Source: Nocardia brasiliensis NBRC 14402 (GTDB taxonomy: Bacteria; Actinomycetota; Actinomycetes; Mycobacteriales; Mycobacteriaceae). Taken from it: a DNA stretch of 64,000 bases. Location: assembly GCF_000308475.2 (NCBI RefSeq), contig NZ_BAFT02000058.1, positions 19,813 through 83,812 of the forward strand, in the 5' to 3' direction. Position numbers and translations under genes: made by a program. Shown here in pieces: positions 37,001 through 45,733 of this stretch (positions are counted from its first letter, which is position 1; each line of letters starts with the position of its first letter). Under the pieces are notes generated by a model. It did not search any database and was not told the origin of the DNA. It saw nothing but the letters and a program-made list of their open reading frames with translations.

Positions 37001-37708
37001 ATGCATAGCCCTTCGGAGCTGTCGCGGCGCCAGAAGCGATTCGGCCGAATCATCAAGGAGCGCCGGGACGAGCTCGGCCTCACGCAGTTACAGATCGGCG
37101 ACCTCGGGGGACCTTCGGCACCGACGATTCGCAAGATCGAAGACGGCGACGCCGCGATCAGCACGACCACGCTGAACAAACTCGATGCGCCGCTGCGCTG
37201 GCTCCCGGGGAGCGCCGCGCGCACCTACGCGGGCGGCACCCCGGCCGCCGACGAGCCCGCACCCGCCGCGCGGCAGCCCGGCGAGTCCGTCGTGGCCGGG
37301 CCCGATTCGATCCGCTTCGAACTGGCCGACCTCACCGGTCTGCTCGCGGCCGCGGGCCGGCTCAACGACGCGGTCGAACACGGCCGGACCACCCACCCGC
37401 AGGTGGTCGCCGCGATCAGCGAACTCAACCAGGTGGTTTCCAAGCTGTCGGCCCGCTACGCGACCGCCATGCTGGAACGCAACGGCGGCCCGGGCAGGCA
37501 GCTGCACCCGCTCGTCGAAATGGCCTTCGCGCACCTGCTCGAGGTGCCCGCGGAGACCAGCGACACCACCGAACTTCACGAACGGCGATACCGGCGCTGG
37601 CTGGCCGGACGATCAGAGGACGTCGATGCTGCGACAGAAGCACAGTTCCGGGCACGCTGGCTGGCGGCCAACGTGGACACGACCGCGAGTCGAAACGGCG
37701 GGTACTGA
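37001..37708 (+). CDS. XRE-family HTH regulator
   Basis: A 235-residue protein. Residues about 10-65 are a Cro/C1-type helix-turn-helix (FGRIIKERRDELGLTQLQIG, SAPTIRKIEDGD). The rest is helical and uncharacterised. ATG 37001 begins just before the HTH; a longer frame from 36956 is less likely. Its TGA is one base before the next GTG, so it is coupled to the EspR-like gene. Confidence 0.8.
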   Translation: MHSPSELSRRQKRFGRIIKERRDELGLTQLQIGDLGGPSAPTIRKIEDGDAAISTTTLNKLDAPLRWLPGSAARTYAGGTPAADEPAPAARQPGESVVAGPDSIRFELADLTGLLAAAGRLNDAVEHGRTTHPQVVAAISELNQVVSKLSARYATAMLERNGGPGRQLHPLVEMAFAHLLEVPAETSDTTELHERRYRRWLAGRSEDVDAATEAQFRARWLAANVDTTASRNGGY

Positions 37709-37709
37709 G

Positions 37710-38141
37710 GTGACGGAGAAGACCGACGACGCGCCGAGCGGCGCGACTCTCACGCTGAGTCACAAGATCAATCGACTGTTCGCCGTCGTGCATCCGCGCT
37801 CGGCCCCCGAGCGCAGCACCGCGACCGTCGCCGAACAAGCCGGCGAGTACCTCAGCCGGGTCATCACGCCGAGCTACCTGGAACGCCTGCGCGGCGGCGA
37901 GTTCGACGGCGAGATTCCCGGCACGACAGTCGAACTCGACGTGCTCGCGGCGATCGCGCAGAGCTTCGGCGTCGCGGCCGACTACCTGACCACCTCGGGT
38001 CCGACGGCCAGCGCGATCGACCGGGAACTCGAATTGCTCGCCACCATGCGCGACGCCAACGTCTCCAGCATCGCCCTGCGCGGTTCGAATGTGGACCAAG
38101 CGATCCTGGCCCGGATCATCGAGAGCACGGACCGCACCTGA
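37710..38141 (+). CDS. EspR-like HTH regulator
   Basis: A 143-residue protein resembling the mycobacterial nucleoid regulator EspR: LSHKINRLFAVVHPR, then SYLERLRGGEF, an IAQSFGVAADYLT helix, and a dimerisation tail (RELELLATMRDANVSSIALR). The HTH is at about 45-90. GTG 37710 directly follows the upstream stop. In many actinobacteria such HTH genes sit before an ImmA/IrrE peptidase, as here. Confidence 0.75.
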   Translation: MTEKTDDAPSGATLTLSHKINRLFAVVHPRSAPERSTATVAEQAGEYLSRVITPSYLERLRGGEFDGEIPGTTVELDVLAAIAQSFGVAADYLTTSGPTASAIDRELELLATMRDANVSSIALRGSNVDQAILARIIESTDRT

Positions 38142-38209
38142 CCGACGAGTCAGTCGGTAACATCGTGACCTACATGGGGGCACTGAGCTTGCTGTAGGAG
38201 TGAAATCGC

Positions 38210-38733
38210 ATGGCCATGCAGGCCCGGTTCCGGAACCTGACCCGGGATGTCCCGATACCGCACCCGTGGAAGCTGTCGAGCTATCTCGACGATGTCGCCG
38301 CCTATCGCGGCCGGCCCATCAGCCTGGTGCCGATCGATACCGCGCTGCTCGCGGGCACCGGCTGCGGCACCGGCAGCGGACTGTGGATCGCCAAGCACGA
38401 CAGCGACGTGATCGTCTACGGCGCCGACACCACCGAGTGGCATGCCGAGCACATCATCGTGCACGAACTCGGCCATATGCTGCTCGGCCACGGCCCGGAA
38501 CAGCCCACCGAGGGCGGGCCGGAGCCGACCGCCCCACCGTCGCCGCGGTCGCGGAACTGCTGCCCTCCATCTCCCCCGAATCCATCGCGCACGTGCTCGG
38601 CCGCACCGACTACGGCACCAGCCGGGAACGCGACGCGGAGACCTTCGCCGATATGGTCATGCTGCACGCCATGCGCCCGCCTCGTCGCGATTCCCTGCTG
38701 CACCGGACGTTCTTCCGCGATCGTCGCCGGTGA
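38210..38733 (+). pseudogene. ImmA/IrrE metallopeptidase, frameshifted
   Basis: The N-terminal frame holds the zinc site HIIVHELGHMLLGHG (HExxH). After about residue 105 the reading shifts to the +2 frame, where RPTVAAVAELLPSISPESIA and ERDAETFADMVMLHAM continue the family. A one-base deletion near 38522-38527 explains it (GAG-GCC would restore the frame). ATG 38210 has AGGAG nine bases upstream. ImmA/IrrE peptidases cleave partner HTH repressors, and two HTH genes lie upstream. If real, the mutation removes the C-terminal half. Confidence 0.75.
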
Positions 38734-38855
38734 GCGCACCGCGGCGCGACGAGCGGATTGTCGTGCGGGAAACGGAGATACCGATCAGGTCAGCGTCTCC
38801 GGGTATCCAACGAACGCGCTGAACACCCGGAGCGGCGGACGGAAACGCGAACCTT

Positions 38856-39614
38856 CTATGCGAGCCGGATCAGGCCGTAGTCGAAGGCGTGCCTGCGATA
38901 GACCACCGACGGTCGGTCGGTCTCGCGGTCTTGGAAGAGGAAGAAGTCGTGGCCGACGAGTTCCATCTGGTAGAGGGCGTCGTCGACGGACATCGGAGTC
39001 GCGGTGTGCACCTTGGTGCGGACGATATGGCCGGGTCCCGCCACGTAATCGGGGTTCTCCGGTGTGTTCTCGGGGCGGTGGTGGTTGCCGCCGTCGGGGT
39101 GATCGTGCGCCGCGGACGACCCGTTCGGCATCGCGAACAGGGAATCGTCCACCAGATCGGCGGTGGCCTGGGCGACGGAGACTGGGGTCTTGTCGCCGTA
39201 GTGCACCCGGCGCCGGTCCTTGGTGCGGCGCAGCCTGCTCTCCAGCTTCGCGGTCACCGATTCGAGTGCGGCATAGAAGCTGTCGGCGCACGCCTCGGCG
39301 CGCACGATGGGGCCCTTACCGCGTGCGGTGATCTCGACGCGCTGACAACTCTTGCGCTGCCTACGGTTTCGCTCGTGGAAGAGTTCGACGTCGAAGATGA
39401 AGATCGACGGGTCGAAGCGTTCGAGCCTGGAGAGTTTCTCCGCGACATAGATTCGGAAGTGATCCGGAACCTCGACATTGCGACCTTTGACCACGACGTC
39501 CGCACGGGGCGTCCTGGGTCGATCCGCAATGGGTTGCTCGGTCACGTCCAAGGTGCGATCGTCCAGCACCGAAGGGTCAGCATCTTGCACTGAAGGTCGT
39601 GAAGAAGTCGTCAC
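38856..39614 (-). CDS. hpf: Long-form ribosome hibernation promoting factor
   Basis: A 252-residue HPF. The N-terminal S30AE domain (about 45-145; VVVKGRNVEVPDHFRIYVAE, RVEITARGKGP) binds the 30S decoding centre. The C-terminal dimerisation domain (about 185-250; PMSVDDALYQMELVGHDFFL, VVYRRHAFDYGLI) joins two ribosomes into 100S particles. GTG 39614 with GGGAGG upstream was preferred. Corresponds to Rv3241c. Confidence 0.94.
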   Translation of the reverse strand: MTTSSRPSVQDADPSVLDDRTLDVTEQPIADRPRTPRADVVVKGRNVEVPDHFRIYVAEKLSRLERFDPSIFIFDVELFHERNRRQRKSCQRVEITARGKGPIVRAEACADSFYAALESVTAKLESRLRRTKDRRRVHYGDKTPVSVAQATADLVDDSLFAMPNGSSAAHDHPDGGNHHRPENTPENPDYVAGPGHIVRTKVHTATPMSVDDALYQMELVGHDFFLFQDRETDRPSVVYRRHAFDYGLIRLA

Positions 39615-39795
39615 GCGTACCTCCCGGATATGGCCGCACAGGCGAACTGCGTGCGGCGGGATGAGCCGTGCCGATCGAGAATCTCTCGGCACATGATGTC
39701 CGAGGCGCCACCTCCAAACTCCCGGTTCGGGTGTGTGATCGCGACGCTAGTACGACATTCGGGAGTGCGCCAGTGTTCACGCAAATTTCCCGGAG

Positions 39796-40437
39796 TCAAG
39801 CAGCACAGGTAACCAATACGGCACGTGCCGACACCCCGATCCGGGCCAGCGCGCGCACCGACTCGCGCACCGTCGCCCCCGTCGTCAACACGTCATCCAC
39901 CACCACTACCTCGGCGTTTTCCGCGATCCGGCACAGCGCTGCGGAACCGGGTACGGTGGTCACCCTGTCCTGCAGATTGTGTGCGCGTTCCCGGGGTGTC
40001 AAGCCCACCGAATCCCGCACACCCCACCACACCCGCAGCACGGATACCATCCGGCTATCGGGCAGCCAACTCACGGCTATCTCCGCTGCGGCCACCACCG
40101 GATCACCGCCGCGCCGTCGCGCGGCGACCCGCCTGCTGGGCGCGGGCACCAGCACCAGCGGCCGATCGGCGCGCAGCCGCGCCAGCGCACCGGCCAGCGC
40201 CCGGCCGATCGGCGCCGCCAGATCGGTGCGCCCACTCTCCTTGGCCGCCAACACCGCTCGCCGCGCCGGCCCGCGGTACGGGCCGAGCGCCCAGCACGGC
40301 ACCCCGGGGTCCAGCCGCGGCCGCACCCGGATCGGCGGGCCGGTCAGCGTGGCCGCGCAGGCGGCACACCAGCCCACGCCGGGTTGCCCGCAGCCGGCAC
40401 ACGCGCTGGGCAGGATCAGATCGAGGAGGGTGCGCAC
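39796..40437 (-). CDS. ComF family phosphoribosyltransferase
   Basis: A 213-residue protein with an N-terminal zinc ribbon (CAGCGQPGVGWCAAC) and a PRPP-binding loop VVVDDVLTTGATV. ComF proteins act in DNA uptake and in recombination/repair. The Rv3242c position before LpqB-MtrB is conserved. It follows lpqB by 39 bp on the same strand and may be the last gene of the mtr operon. Start is GTG. Confidence 0.9.
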   Translation of the reverse strand: MRTLLDLILPSACAGCGQPGVGWCAACAATLTGPPIRVRPRLDPGVPCWALGPYRGPARRAVLAAKESGRTDLAAPIGRALAGALARLRADRPLVLVPAPSRRVAARRRGGDPVVAAAEIAVSWLPDSRMVSVLRVWWGVRDSVGLTPRERAHNLQDRVTTVPGSAALCRIAENAEVVVVDDVLTTGATVRESVRALARIGVSARAVLVTCAA

Positions 40438-40476
40438 CGCCCGAGTGTGCGCGCACCCACCGACACGACCCGGCGA

Positions 40477-42291
40477 TCAGCCGGGCAGCACCGGGACGGC
40501 GTTCGCGCCGAGACCCGGCACCTCCCGCCAATACGGTTCGCGTTCGTCCGGATTCGTCGTCAACTCCAGTACCGCCCGGGAATCGGCGGCGTACTGGTGC
40601 TCCGGTGACGCACTGACCTGCCGCACCGGCGTCGTCAGATTGCGGCTCGTGTAGGCCTGCGACCCCGACCCGTCGATCGACACCGCGCCGATCGGATCGA
40701 CGTTGCCCTCCCTGGCGATGATCAGCCGATCGCTGCCGTACCACGACACCGAGACCGCGGCCGTGCTCGAATCGACGCCGACCGGCAGCGGTGAGGTCAG
40801 CGCGTAACCGCCACCCGGCTTCGGCACCACCACCGCGACGTAGACCTTGCCGTCCGCGATCAACGCGGCGCGCACCCCGGTGCGGGAGACCCGCAGCTCG
40901 GTGATCGGCAGCCGGAAGGCCGAGCCGGCCCCGCCGGTGAGCGCCGAGATGTCGACGTCCTGCACCGAGACGGTGCCGGTGGCCCGGTCGTTCACCGCGC
41001 GGACCACGCGATCCCCGTCGATCACCGCCCAGGCGGCGGTGCCGTCGATATTCCAGGACGGTCGGGTGATGGTGCCGCCCTCGGCGACCGGAATCGCGTT
41101 GCCGCCGTAGGTGCCGATCATCAGGGTGCGCGGTTGTTCCGGCGCGGGCCGGCCCGCGTCGGCCACGCCCGCGACCAATTGACCGTCCGGCGATACGGCC
41201 GCCGACACCAGGTTGTTCACCGCGCCGAAGTAGCCCGGCGCGGCCGTGACGGCGCCGGTGTTCGCGACCTGCACCAGCGTGCCCCCGCGCAACGCGTGCA
41301 GCCCGATCTGGTTGCGGCCGTTCATCGCCGCGCTGAACTGCTGCACGTCGGCCACCGCCCAGCCGCTCGCCGAGAACCGGTCGTCGAGCGGCTTGCCGTC
41401 GGCCAGCAGCACATACGGCCCGATGATGTCCGCGCCCGCGAGGGTGAGCACCACCTGCGCGGCCAGTAGCTCGCGATCGCGCGGTGCGAGCGCCGAGGCG
41501 CCCGCGAAATCTATTCGCACCCCGCCGACGCCCACCCCGACGCCGTCCGGGTCGCCGTTGGCCTTGGTGACCGGACCGCGCAGGGCGATCGGCTGGGCCA
41601 GTTCGTTGCGCAGCACCGGCGTCAGCGCGGGCTGGGTACCCTCACCGAGCATGCTGAGCAGCCGCTGGGTCAGCTGCACCTTGGGCACCGAGATCCAGCG
41701 CAGGTCCGGGACGACCGAACTGCTGGTCGGATCCACGAAGTAGAGCACGTAGCGCCGGTAGGACTTGCCGAAGGCGACGGAGTCCATCACCACGCCGTCG
41801 GGCAGCTCGTCGATGCGCCACTCGTTGTTGACCCGGATCATCTCGATCTTGTTCTCGAGCGGATCGGCGGTCGCCTGGTAGGAGCCGTCGGCCTTGAGCT
41901 CGCCGACCTTGCGCGCCCGCACTCGATAGGTCGCCTTGTCCCCGGAGCGCGACTCGCGCAACGTGTCCGGCTTCTCCACGATGGTGATGCCGGCGGCGTC
42001 GTCCCACTGGGCCGCGGCCGACGGGGTCATGAACTGCCGGGCCGCCAGGTGCCGGTTGGTCGGGTCGGCGGTGGCCGAGAGGAAATCGCGCAGCAGCAGG
42101 TCGGGATCGCGGCCCTGCTGCGGCTGCGGCGGGCCCTCGGAGGTAGGTTCCCGGTTGATCGTGCCGAGCGCCTGCGGCGCCGAGGATTCCGGCAGGCTCG
42201 CGCATCCGGAGAGCACGACGAGCGCGGCCACCACGGCCGCGCCGAACGCGAACAGCCGCTGCTTGCGCGCGGAACCGACTCGCATGCTCAT
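40477..42291 (-). CDS. lpqB: LpqB lipoprotein, MtrAB accessory
   Basis: A 604-residue exported lipoprotein. The lipobox LSGC puts the lipidated Cys at residue 30. It is followed by a GerMN-like domain and a beta-propeller (VSPDGQLVAGVADAGR, TRPSWNIDG). LpqB modulates MtrB signalling from outside the membrane. ATG 42291 overlaps the mtrB TGA by 4 bp. Confidence 0.95.
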   Translation of the reverse strand: MSMRVGSARKQRLFAFGAAVVAALVVLSGCASLPESSAPQALGTINREPTSEGPPQPQQGRDPDLLLRDFLSATADPTNRHLAARQFMTPSAAAQWDDAAGITIVEKPDTLRESRSGDKATYRVRARKVGELKADGSYQATADPLENKIEMIRVNNEWRIDELPDGVVMDSVAFGKSYRRYVLYFVDPTSSSVVPDLRWISVPKVQLTQRLLSMLGEGTQPALTPVLRNELAQPIALRGPVTKANGDPDGVGVGVGGVRIDFAGASALAPRDRELLAAQVVLTLAGADIIGPYVLLADGKPLDDRFSASGWAVADVQQFSAAMNGRNQIGLHALRGGTLVQVANTGAVTAAPGYFGAVNNLVSAAVSPDGQLVAGVADAGRPAPEQPRTLMIGTYGGNAIPVAEGGTITRPSWNIDGTAAWAVIDGDRVVRAVNDRATGTVSVQDVDISALTGGAGSAFRLPITELRVSRTGVRAALIADGKVYVAVVVPKPGGGYALTSPLPVGVDSSTAAVSVSWYGSDRLIIAREGNVDPIGAVSIDGSGSQAYTSRNLTTPVRQVSASPEHQYAADSRAVLELTTNPDEREPYWREVPGLGANAVPVLPG

Positions 42292-44180
42292 AACGGTACG
42301 TCCCCGGATCTGCGCGCCGGATCCGCACCCGGCGGTGTCGATTCGTCGTCCGGTCCGCCCGCTCGGGCGACCGGGGTGGCCGAATCCGCGCCGGGCGCGC
42401 TCGACTCGACGTCCGACCCGGTCACCGTGTTCGACGGCACCGACGCCACGACCGTCGAACCGTTGCCGGACGCGAAAACCGCGGTGCCGCCGGACGGGAA
42501 CGACACGGTCTCCCCCGGCGCGGCCTCCGGTTCCGGCTCGGTCGTGCTCGGCACGATCTCCAATTCGGCCTGCCGGGCCGCCGCCTGCTTGCGCACGGGT
42601 TCCAGCGGCAGCGGGCTCGCGCCGAGCTTCTTGCCCCGCACCAGCGGCAGCGTCAGCCGGAAGCTCGCGCCGACGCCGACCTCGCCCCAGGCCTCGAGTC
42701 TGCCCTCGTGCAGGTTCGCGTCCTCGACGCTGATCGACAGGCCGAGACCGGTACCGCCGGAACGGCGCATCCGGGACGGGTCCGAGCGCCAGAACCGGTT
42801 GAATACCAGCTTCTCCTCGCCGGGCCGCAGCCCGACGCCCTGATCGCGGACCACCACCGAGACCGCGTTGGCGTCCAGATCGCCGCGCATCCGGATCAGC
42901 ACCGGCTTGCCCTCGCTGTGATCGATGGCGTTGGCCAGCAGATTGCGCAGCACCCGCTCCACCCGGCGCGGGTCGACCTCGGCGACCAAGGGCTCCTCCG
43001 GCATATCGATCACGACCTCGACGCCGGCGTCCTTGGCCAGGTGCCGCACCGTCGAGATGGCCGCCCGCGCGCACATCCGCACGTCCAGCGATTCCACCTG
43101 CAACTCCGCCACACCCGCGTCGTGGCGGCTGATCTCGAGCAGGTCGTTGAGCAGTCCCTCGAACCGGTCCAGCTCGTTGACCAGCAGTTCGGCGCTGCGC
43201 GCGAGCGCGGGGTCGAGATCGTCGCTGCTGCCGTGGATCAGATCCGCCGCCATCCGCACGGTGGTCAGCGGGGTGCGCAGTTCGTGGCTGACATCGGAGG
43301 TGAACCGGCGCTGCAGATTGCCGAACTCCTCGAGCTGGGTGATCTGGTTGGACAGGCTCTCGGCCATCTCGTTGAACGCCTGCGCCAGCCGGGCCATATC
43401 GTCCTCGCCGCGCACCAGCATGCGTTCTTTGAGCCTGCCGTCGGCGAAGCGGCCCGCGATTCGGGCGGCCGACCGGATCGGCAGCACCACCTGCCTGGTG
43501 ACCAACGCGGTGATCGCGGCGAGCAGGACCAGCAGCACGATGCCGCCGATCATCATGGTGCCGCGCATCAGCGACAGGCTGCGCGCCTCGCTGGCCAGCG
43601 GGAAGATGAGATAGATCTCCAGCGTCGGCACGTCGACGCTCGGGCTGCCGATGATCAGCGCCGGGCCGTGGTACCAGCTGGAATCCGAGATCGTGGTGAA
43701 CTGCCTGCTCACCTGGCCGCGACGGACGAAGTTGCGCAGCTCGACGGGCACGTCCTGAATGGGGCCCGCGGTGAGTTCCTGCTGGCTGCCGTCCACCATC
43801 ACCAGCGCGAGGTCGTAGCTGCCCGCGACACCGGTCTGCGGGCTACCGCCGGTGGACAGCGTGTTGCGGGCCTCGACCAGCCGGGTCTGGGTGTTGGCGT
43901 CTTGAATGCTCGACAGCTGGCCGTGCACCGCGTTGCGGGCACGCGACATCTCCTCGACCGCGGCATTGATCTTGGTGTCCAGCATGCGGCTGGTGATCTG
44001 ATCGGTCAGCACCACACCGAGGATCGTGATCACGATCAGCGAGAGGGTGATCGTGGAGACCGCGACGCGCAGCTGCAACGACCGCTGCCACAGGTGGCCC
44101 AGCAGGACACCCAGCTCGGCGAACCGGGCACCCGCTGCCGCCAGCGCCCGCTCCAGTTGGTTTCTGGAGCGACGGATCAC
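42288..44180 (-). CDS. mtrB: MtrB sensor histidine kinase
   Basis: A 630-residue membrane kinase. TM1 at about 39-59, extracytoplasmic loop, TM2 at about 206-228, HAMP, HisKA with SDVSHELRTPLTT (His299), and HATPase (NLLANAIDHSEG, GGTGLGLSI). The C-terminal 130 or so residues are a disordered acidic/proline-rich tail. GTG 44180 chosen; the upstream frame remains open into mtrA. With MtrA it controls cell division and envelope genes. Confidence 0.95.
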   Translation of the reverse strand: MIRRSRNQLERALAAAGARFAELGVLLGHLWQRSLQLRVAVSTITLSLIVITILGVVLTDQITSRMLDTKINAAVEEMSRARNAVHGQLSSIQDANTQTRLVEARNTLSTGGSPQTGVAGSYDLALVMVDGSQQELTAGPIQDVPVELRNFVRRGQVSRQFTTISDSSWYHGPALIIGSPSVDVPTLEIYLIFPLASEARSLSLMRGTMMIGGIVLLVLLAAITALVTRQVVLPIRSAARIAGRFADGRLKERMLVRGEDDMARLAQAFNEMAESLSNQITQLEEFGNLQRRFTSDVSHELRTPLTTVRMAADLIHGSSDDLDPALARSAELLVNELDRFEGLLNDLLEISRHDAGVAELQVESLDVRMCARAAISTVRHLAKDAGVEVVIDMPEEPLVAEVDPRRVERVLRNLLANAIDHSEGKPVLIRMRGDLDANAVSVVVRDQGVGLRPGEEKLVFNRFWRSDPSRMRRSGGTGLGLSISVEDANLHEGRLEAWGEVGVGASFRLTLPLVRGKKLGASPLPLEPVRKQAAARQAELEIVPSTTEPEPEAAPGETVSFPSGGTAVFASGNGSTVVASVPSNTVTGSDVESSAPGADSATPVARAGGPDDESTPPGADPARRSGDVPL

Positions 44181-44253
44181 GGCCGCGCCTCGACGGCGAC
44201 CGGCGCCGCCGTCCGGGCGAACGCGGCGGCCACGACCCGTGCAACGCGTGTGC

Positions 44254-44931
44254 TCACGGTGGTCCAGCTTTGTAGCCGACACCACGAACGGTCAAGACGA
44301 TCTCCGGATTCTCGGGATCCTTCTCGACCTTGGCGCGCAACCGCTGGACGTGCACGTTGACCAGTCGGGTATCGGCGGCGTGCCGGTAACCCCACACCTG
44401 CTCGAGCAACACCTCGCGGGTGAACACCTGACGCGGCTTGCGGGCCAGCGCCACCAGCAGATCGAACTCCAAGGGCGTCAGCGAGATCTGCTGACCGCCG
44501 CGGGTCACCTTGTGCGCGGGCACGTCGATGACGATATCGGCGATCGAGAGCATTTCCGCGGGCTCGTCCTCGGTACGGCGCAGCCTGGCGCGCACCCGGG
44601 CGACCAATTCCTTGGGCTTGAACGGCTTGACGATGTAATCGTCGGCGCCCGACTCCAAACCGAGCACGACGTCGACGGTGTCCGTCTTCGCCGTCAGCAT
44701 CACGATGGGCACGCCCGAATCCGCGCGCAGCACCCGGCACACGTCGATGCCGTTCATGCCGGGCAGCATCAGGTCCAGCAGCACCAGATCGGGGCGGATC
44801 TCCCGAACCGCCGCGAGGGCCTGTGTGCCGTCGCCGACCACATGCGGGTCGAACCCTTCCCCGCGCAAGACGATCGTGAGCATCTCAGCGAGCGCCATAT
44901 CGTCGTCGACGACCAGAATCTTCGGCTTCAT
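44254..44931 (-). CDS. mtrA: MtrA response regulator
   Basis: A 225-residue OmpR-family regulator. Receiver domain with DDD pocket and phospho-acceptor Asp53 in LVLLDLMLPGMNG, then a winged-helix DNA-binding domain (LTPLEFDLLVALARKPRQVF, VNVHVQRLRAKVE). MtrA is an essential actinobacterial regulator. ATG 44931 begins MKPKILVVDDD. mtrB follows downstream. Confidence 0.97.
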   Translation of the reverse strand: MKPKILVVDDDMALAEMLTIVLRGEGFDPHVVGDGTQALAAVREIRPDLVLLDLMLPGMNGIDVCRVLRADSGVPIVMLTAKTDTVDVVLGLESGADDYIVKPFKPKELVARVRARLRRTEDEPAEMLSIADIVIDVPAHKVTRGGQQISLTPLEFDLLVALARKPRQVFTREVLLEQVWGYRHAADTRLVNVHVQRLRAKVEKDPENPEIVLTVRGVGYKAGPP

Positions 44932-45009
44932 AATTACTATGTTGTCATCTCCCAGGCCAGGATCGGGTCGCCACGCCAACACTGGTACGAACCCGCCGCA
45001 CATCTAACC

Positions 45010-45657
45010 CTATCGGGTAATCAAATCGGCGAATCGCGCGGCCAGCGTGGCTGGATCGTCACCGGATCGGAATATCCACCACGGGCCGTACCAGTTCTGT
45101 TGGGCCAGCTCACGGTACACCGCGAGGGTGCGCTGCTGCAGTCGCGCATCCCGCTCGTAAGCGTCGAGCGCCCGGCTGCTGTCGAGTTCGCCTCGGCGGC
45201 GGGCTCGTTCGGCCGCGAGCTCCGGCGAGACGTCGAGCAGCACCTGCACCGCGGGCGCGGGCAACGCGAACCGTTCGTACTCCAATTCGCCTATCCAGCC
45301 CACGATTGCGCCCGCCGCGGACTGCTCGAGCCGGGCCGCGTTGTACGCGGCGTTGGACGCGACGTACCGGTCGAGCAACACGATGTCGTTGTCCGCCAAC
45401 AGTTTCGCCAGTTCGTCGCGCGCGTCCGCGCGGTCCAGCGCGAACAGCAGCGCCATCGCGTTCACCGACGCCGCGAGGTCGCCGTGCGCACCGTGCAGCG
45501 CCTCGGCCGCCAGATCGGCGTGCACCGAACGGCCGTAGCGCGGAAACGCCAACGAGGCGACCCGTACTCCGTCGGCGCGCAGCCGCGCGGTGACGGCGTC
45601 GGTCAACGTCCGCTTACCGGCCCCGTCGAGCCCCTCGACGACAATCAACGCTCCCAT
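45010..45657 (-). CDS. tmk: Thymidylate kinase
   Basis: A 215-residue kinase converting dTMP to dTDP. P-loop EGLDGAGKRTLT, the DR(Y/H) motif in LLDRYVASNAAYN, and a LID region rich in arginines (ERARRRGELDSSRALDAYE) are visible. ATG 45657 gives normal length. It lies directly upstream of mtrA, as in mycobacteria (Rv3247c). Confidence 0.95.
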   Translation of the reverse strand: MGALIVVEGLDGAGKRTLTDAVTARLRADGVRVASLAFPRYGRSVHADLAAEALHGAHGDLAASVNAMALLFALDRADARDELAKLLADNDIVLLDRYVASNAAYNAARLEQSAAGAIVGWIGELEYERFALPAPAVQVLLDVSPELAAERARRRGELDSSRALDAYERDARLQQRTLAVYRELAQQNWYGPWWIFRSGDDPATLAARFADLITR

Positions 45658-45733
45658 GGCTGGCAGGGTACTCAGCGCCCGCCCGCCGCGGCCCGTCGGT
45701 GCGCCGCGGCGGCCCGGATCGTTGCGCGCGGGC

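Noticed and set aside
36900..38733. Prophage or integrative element around the HTH-ImmA genes
   Set aside because: No integrase, attachment repeats, tRNA or phage structural genes; only a regulator-peptidase trio in AT-richer sequence.
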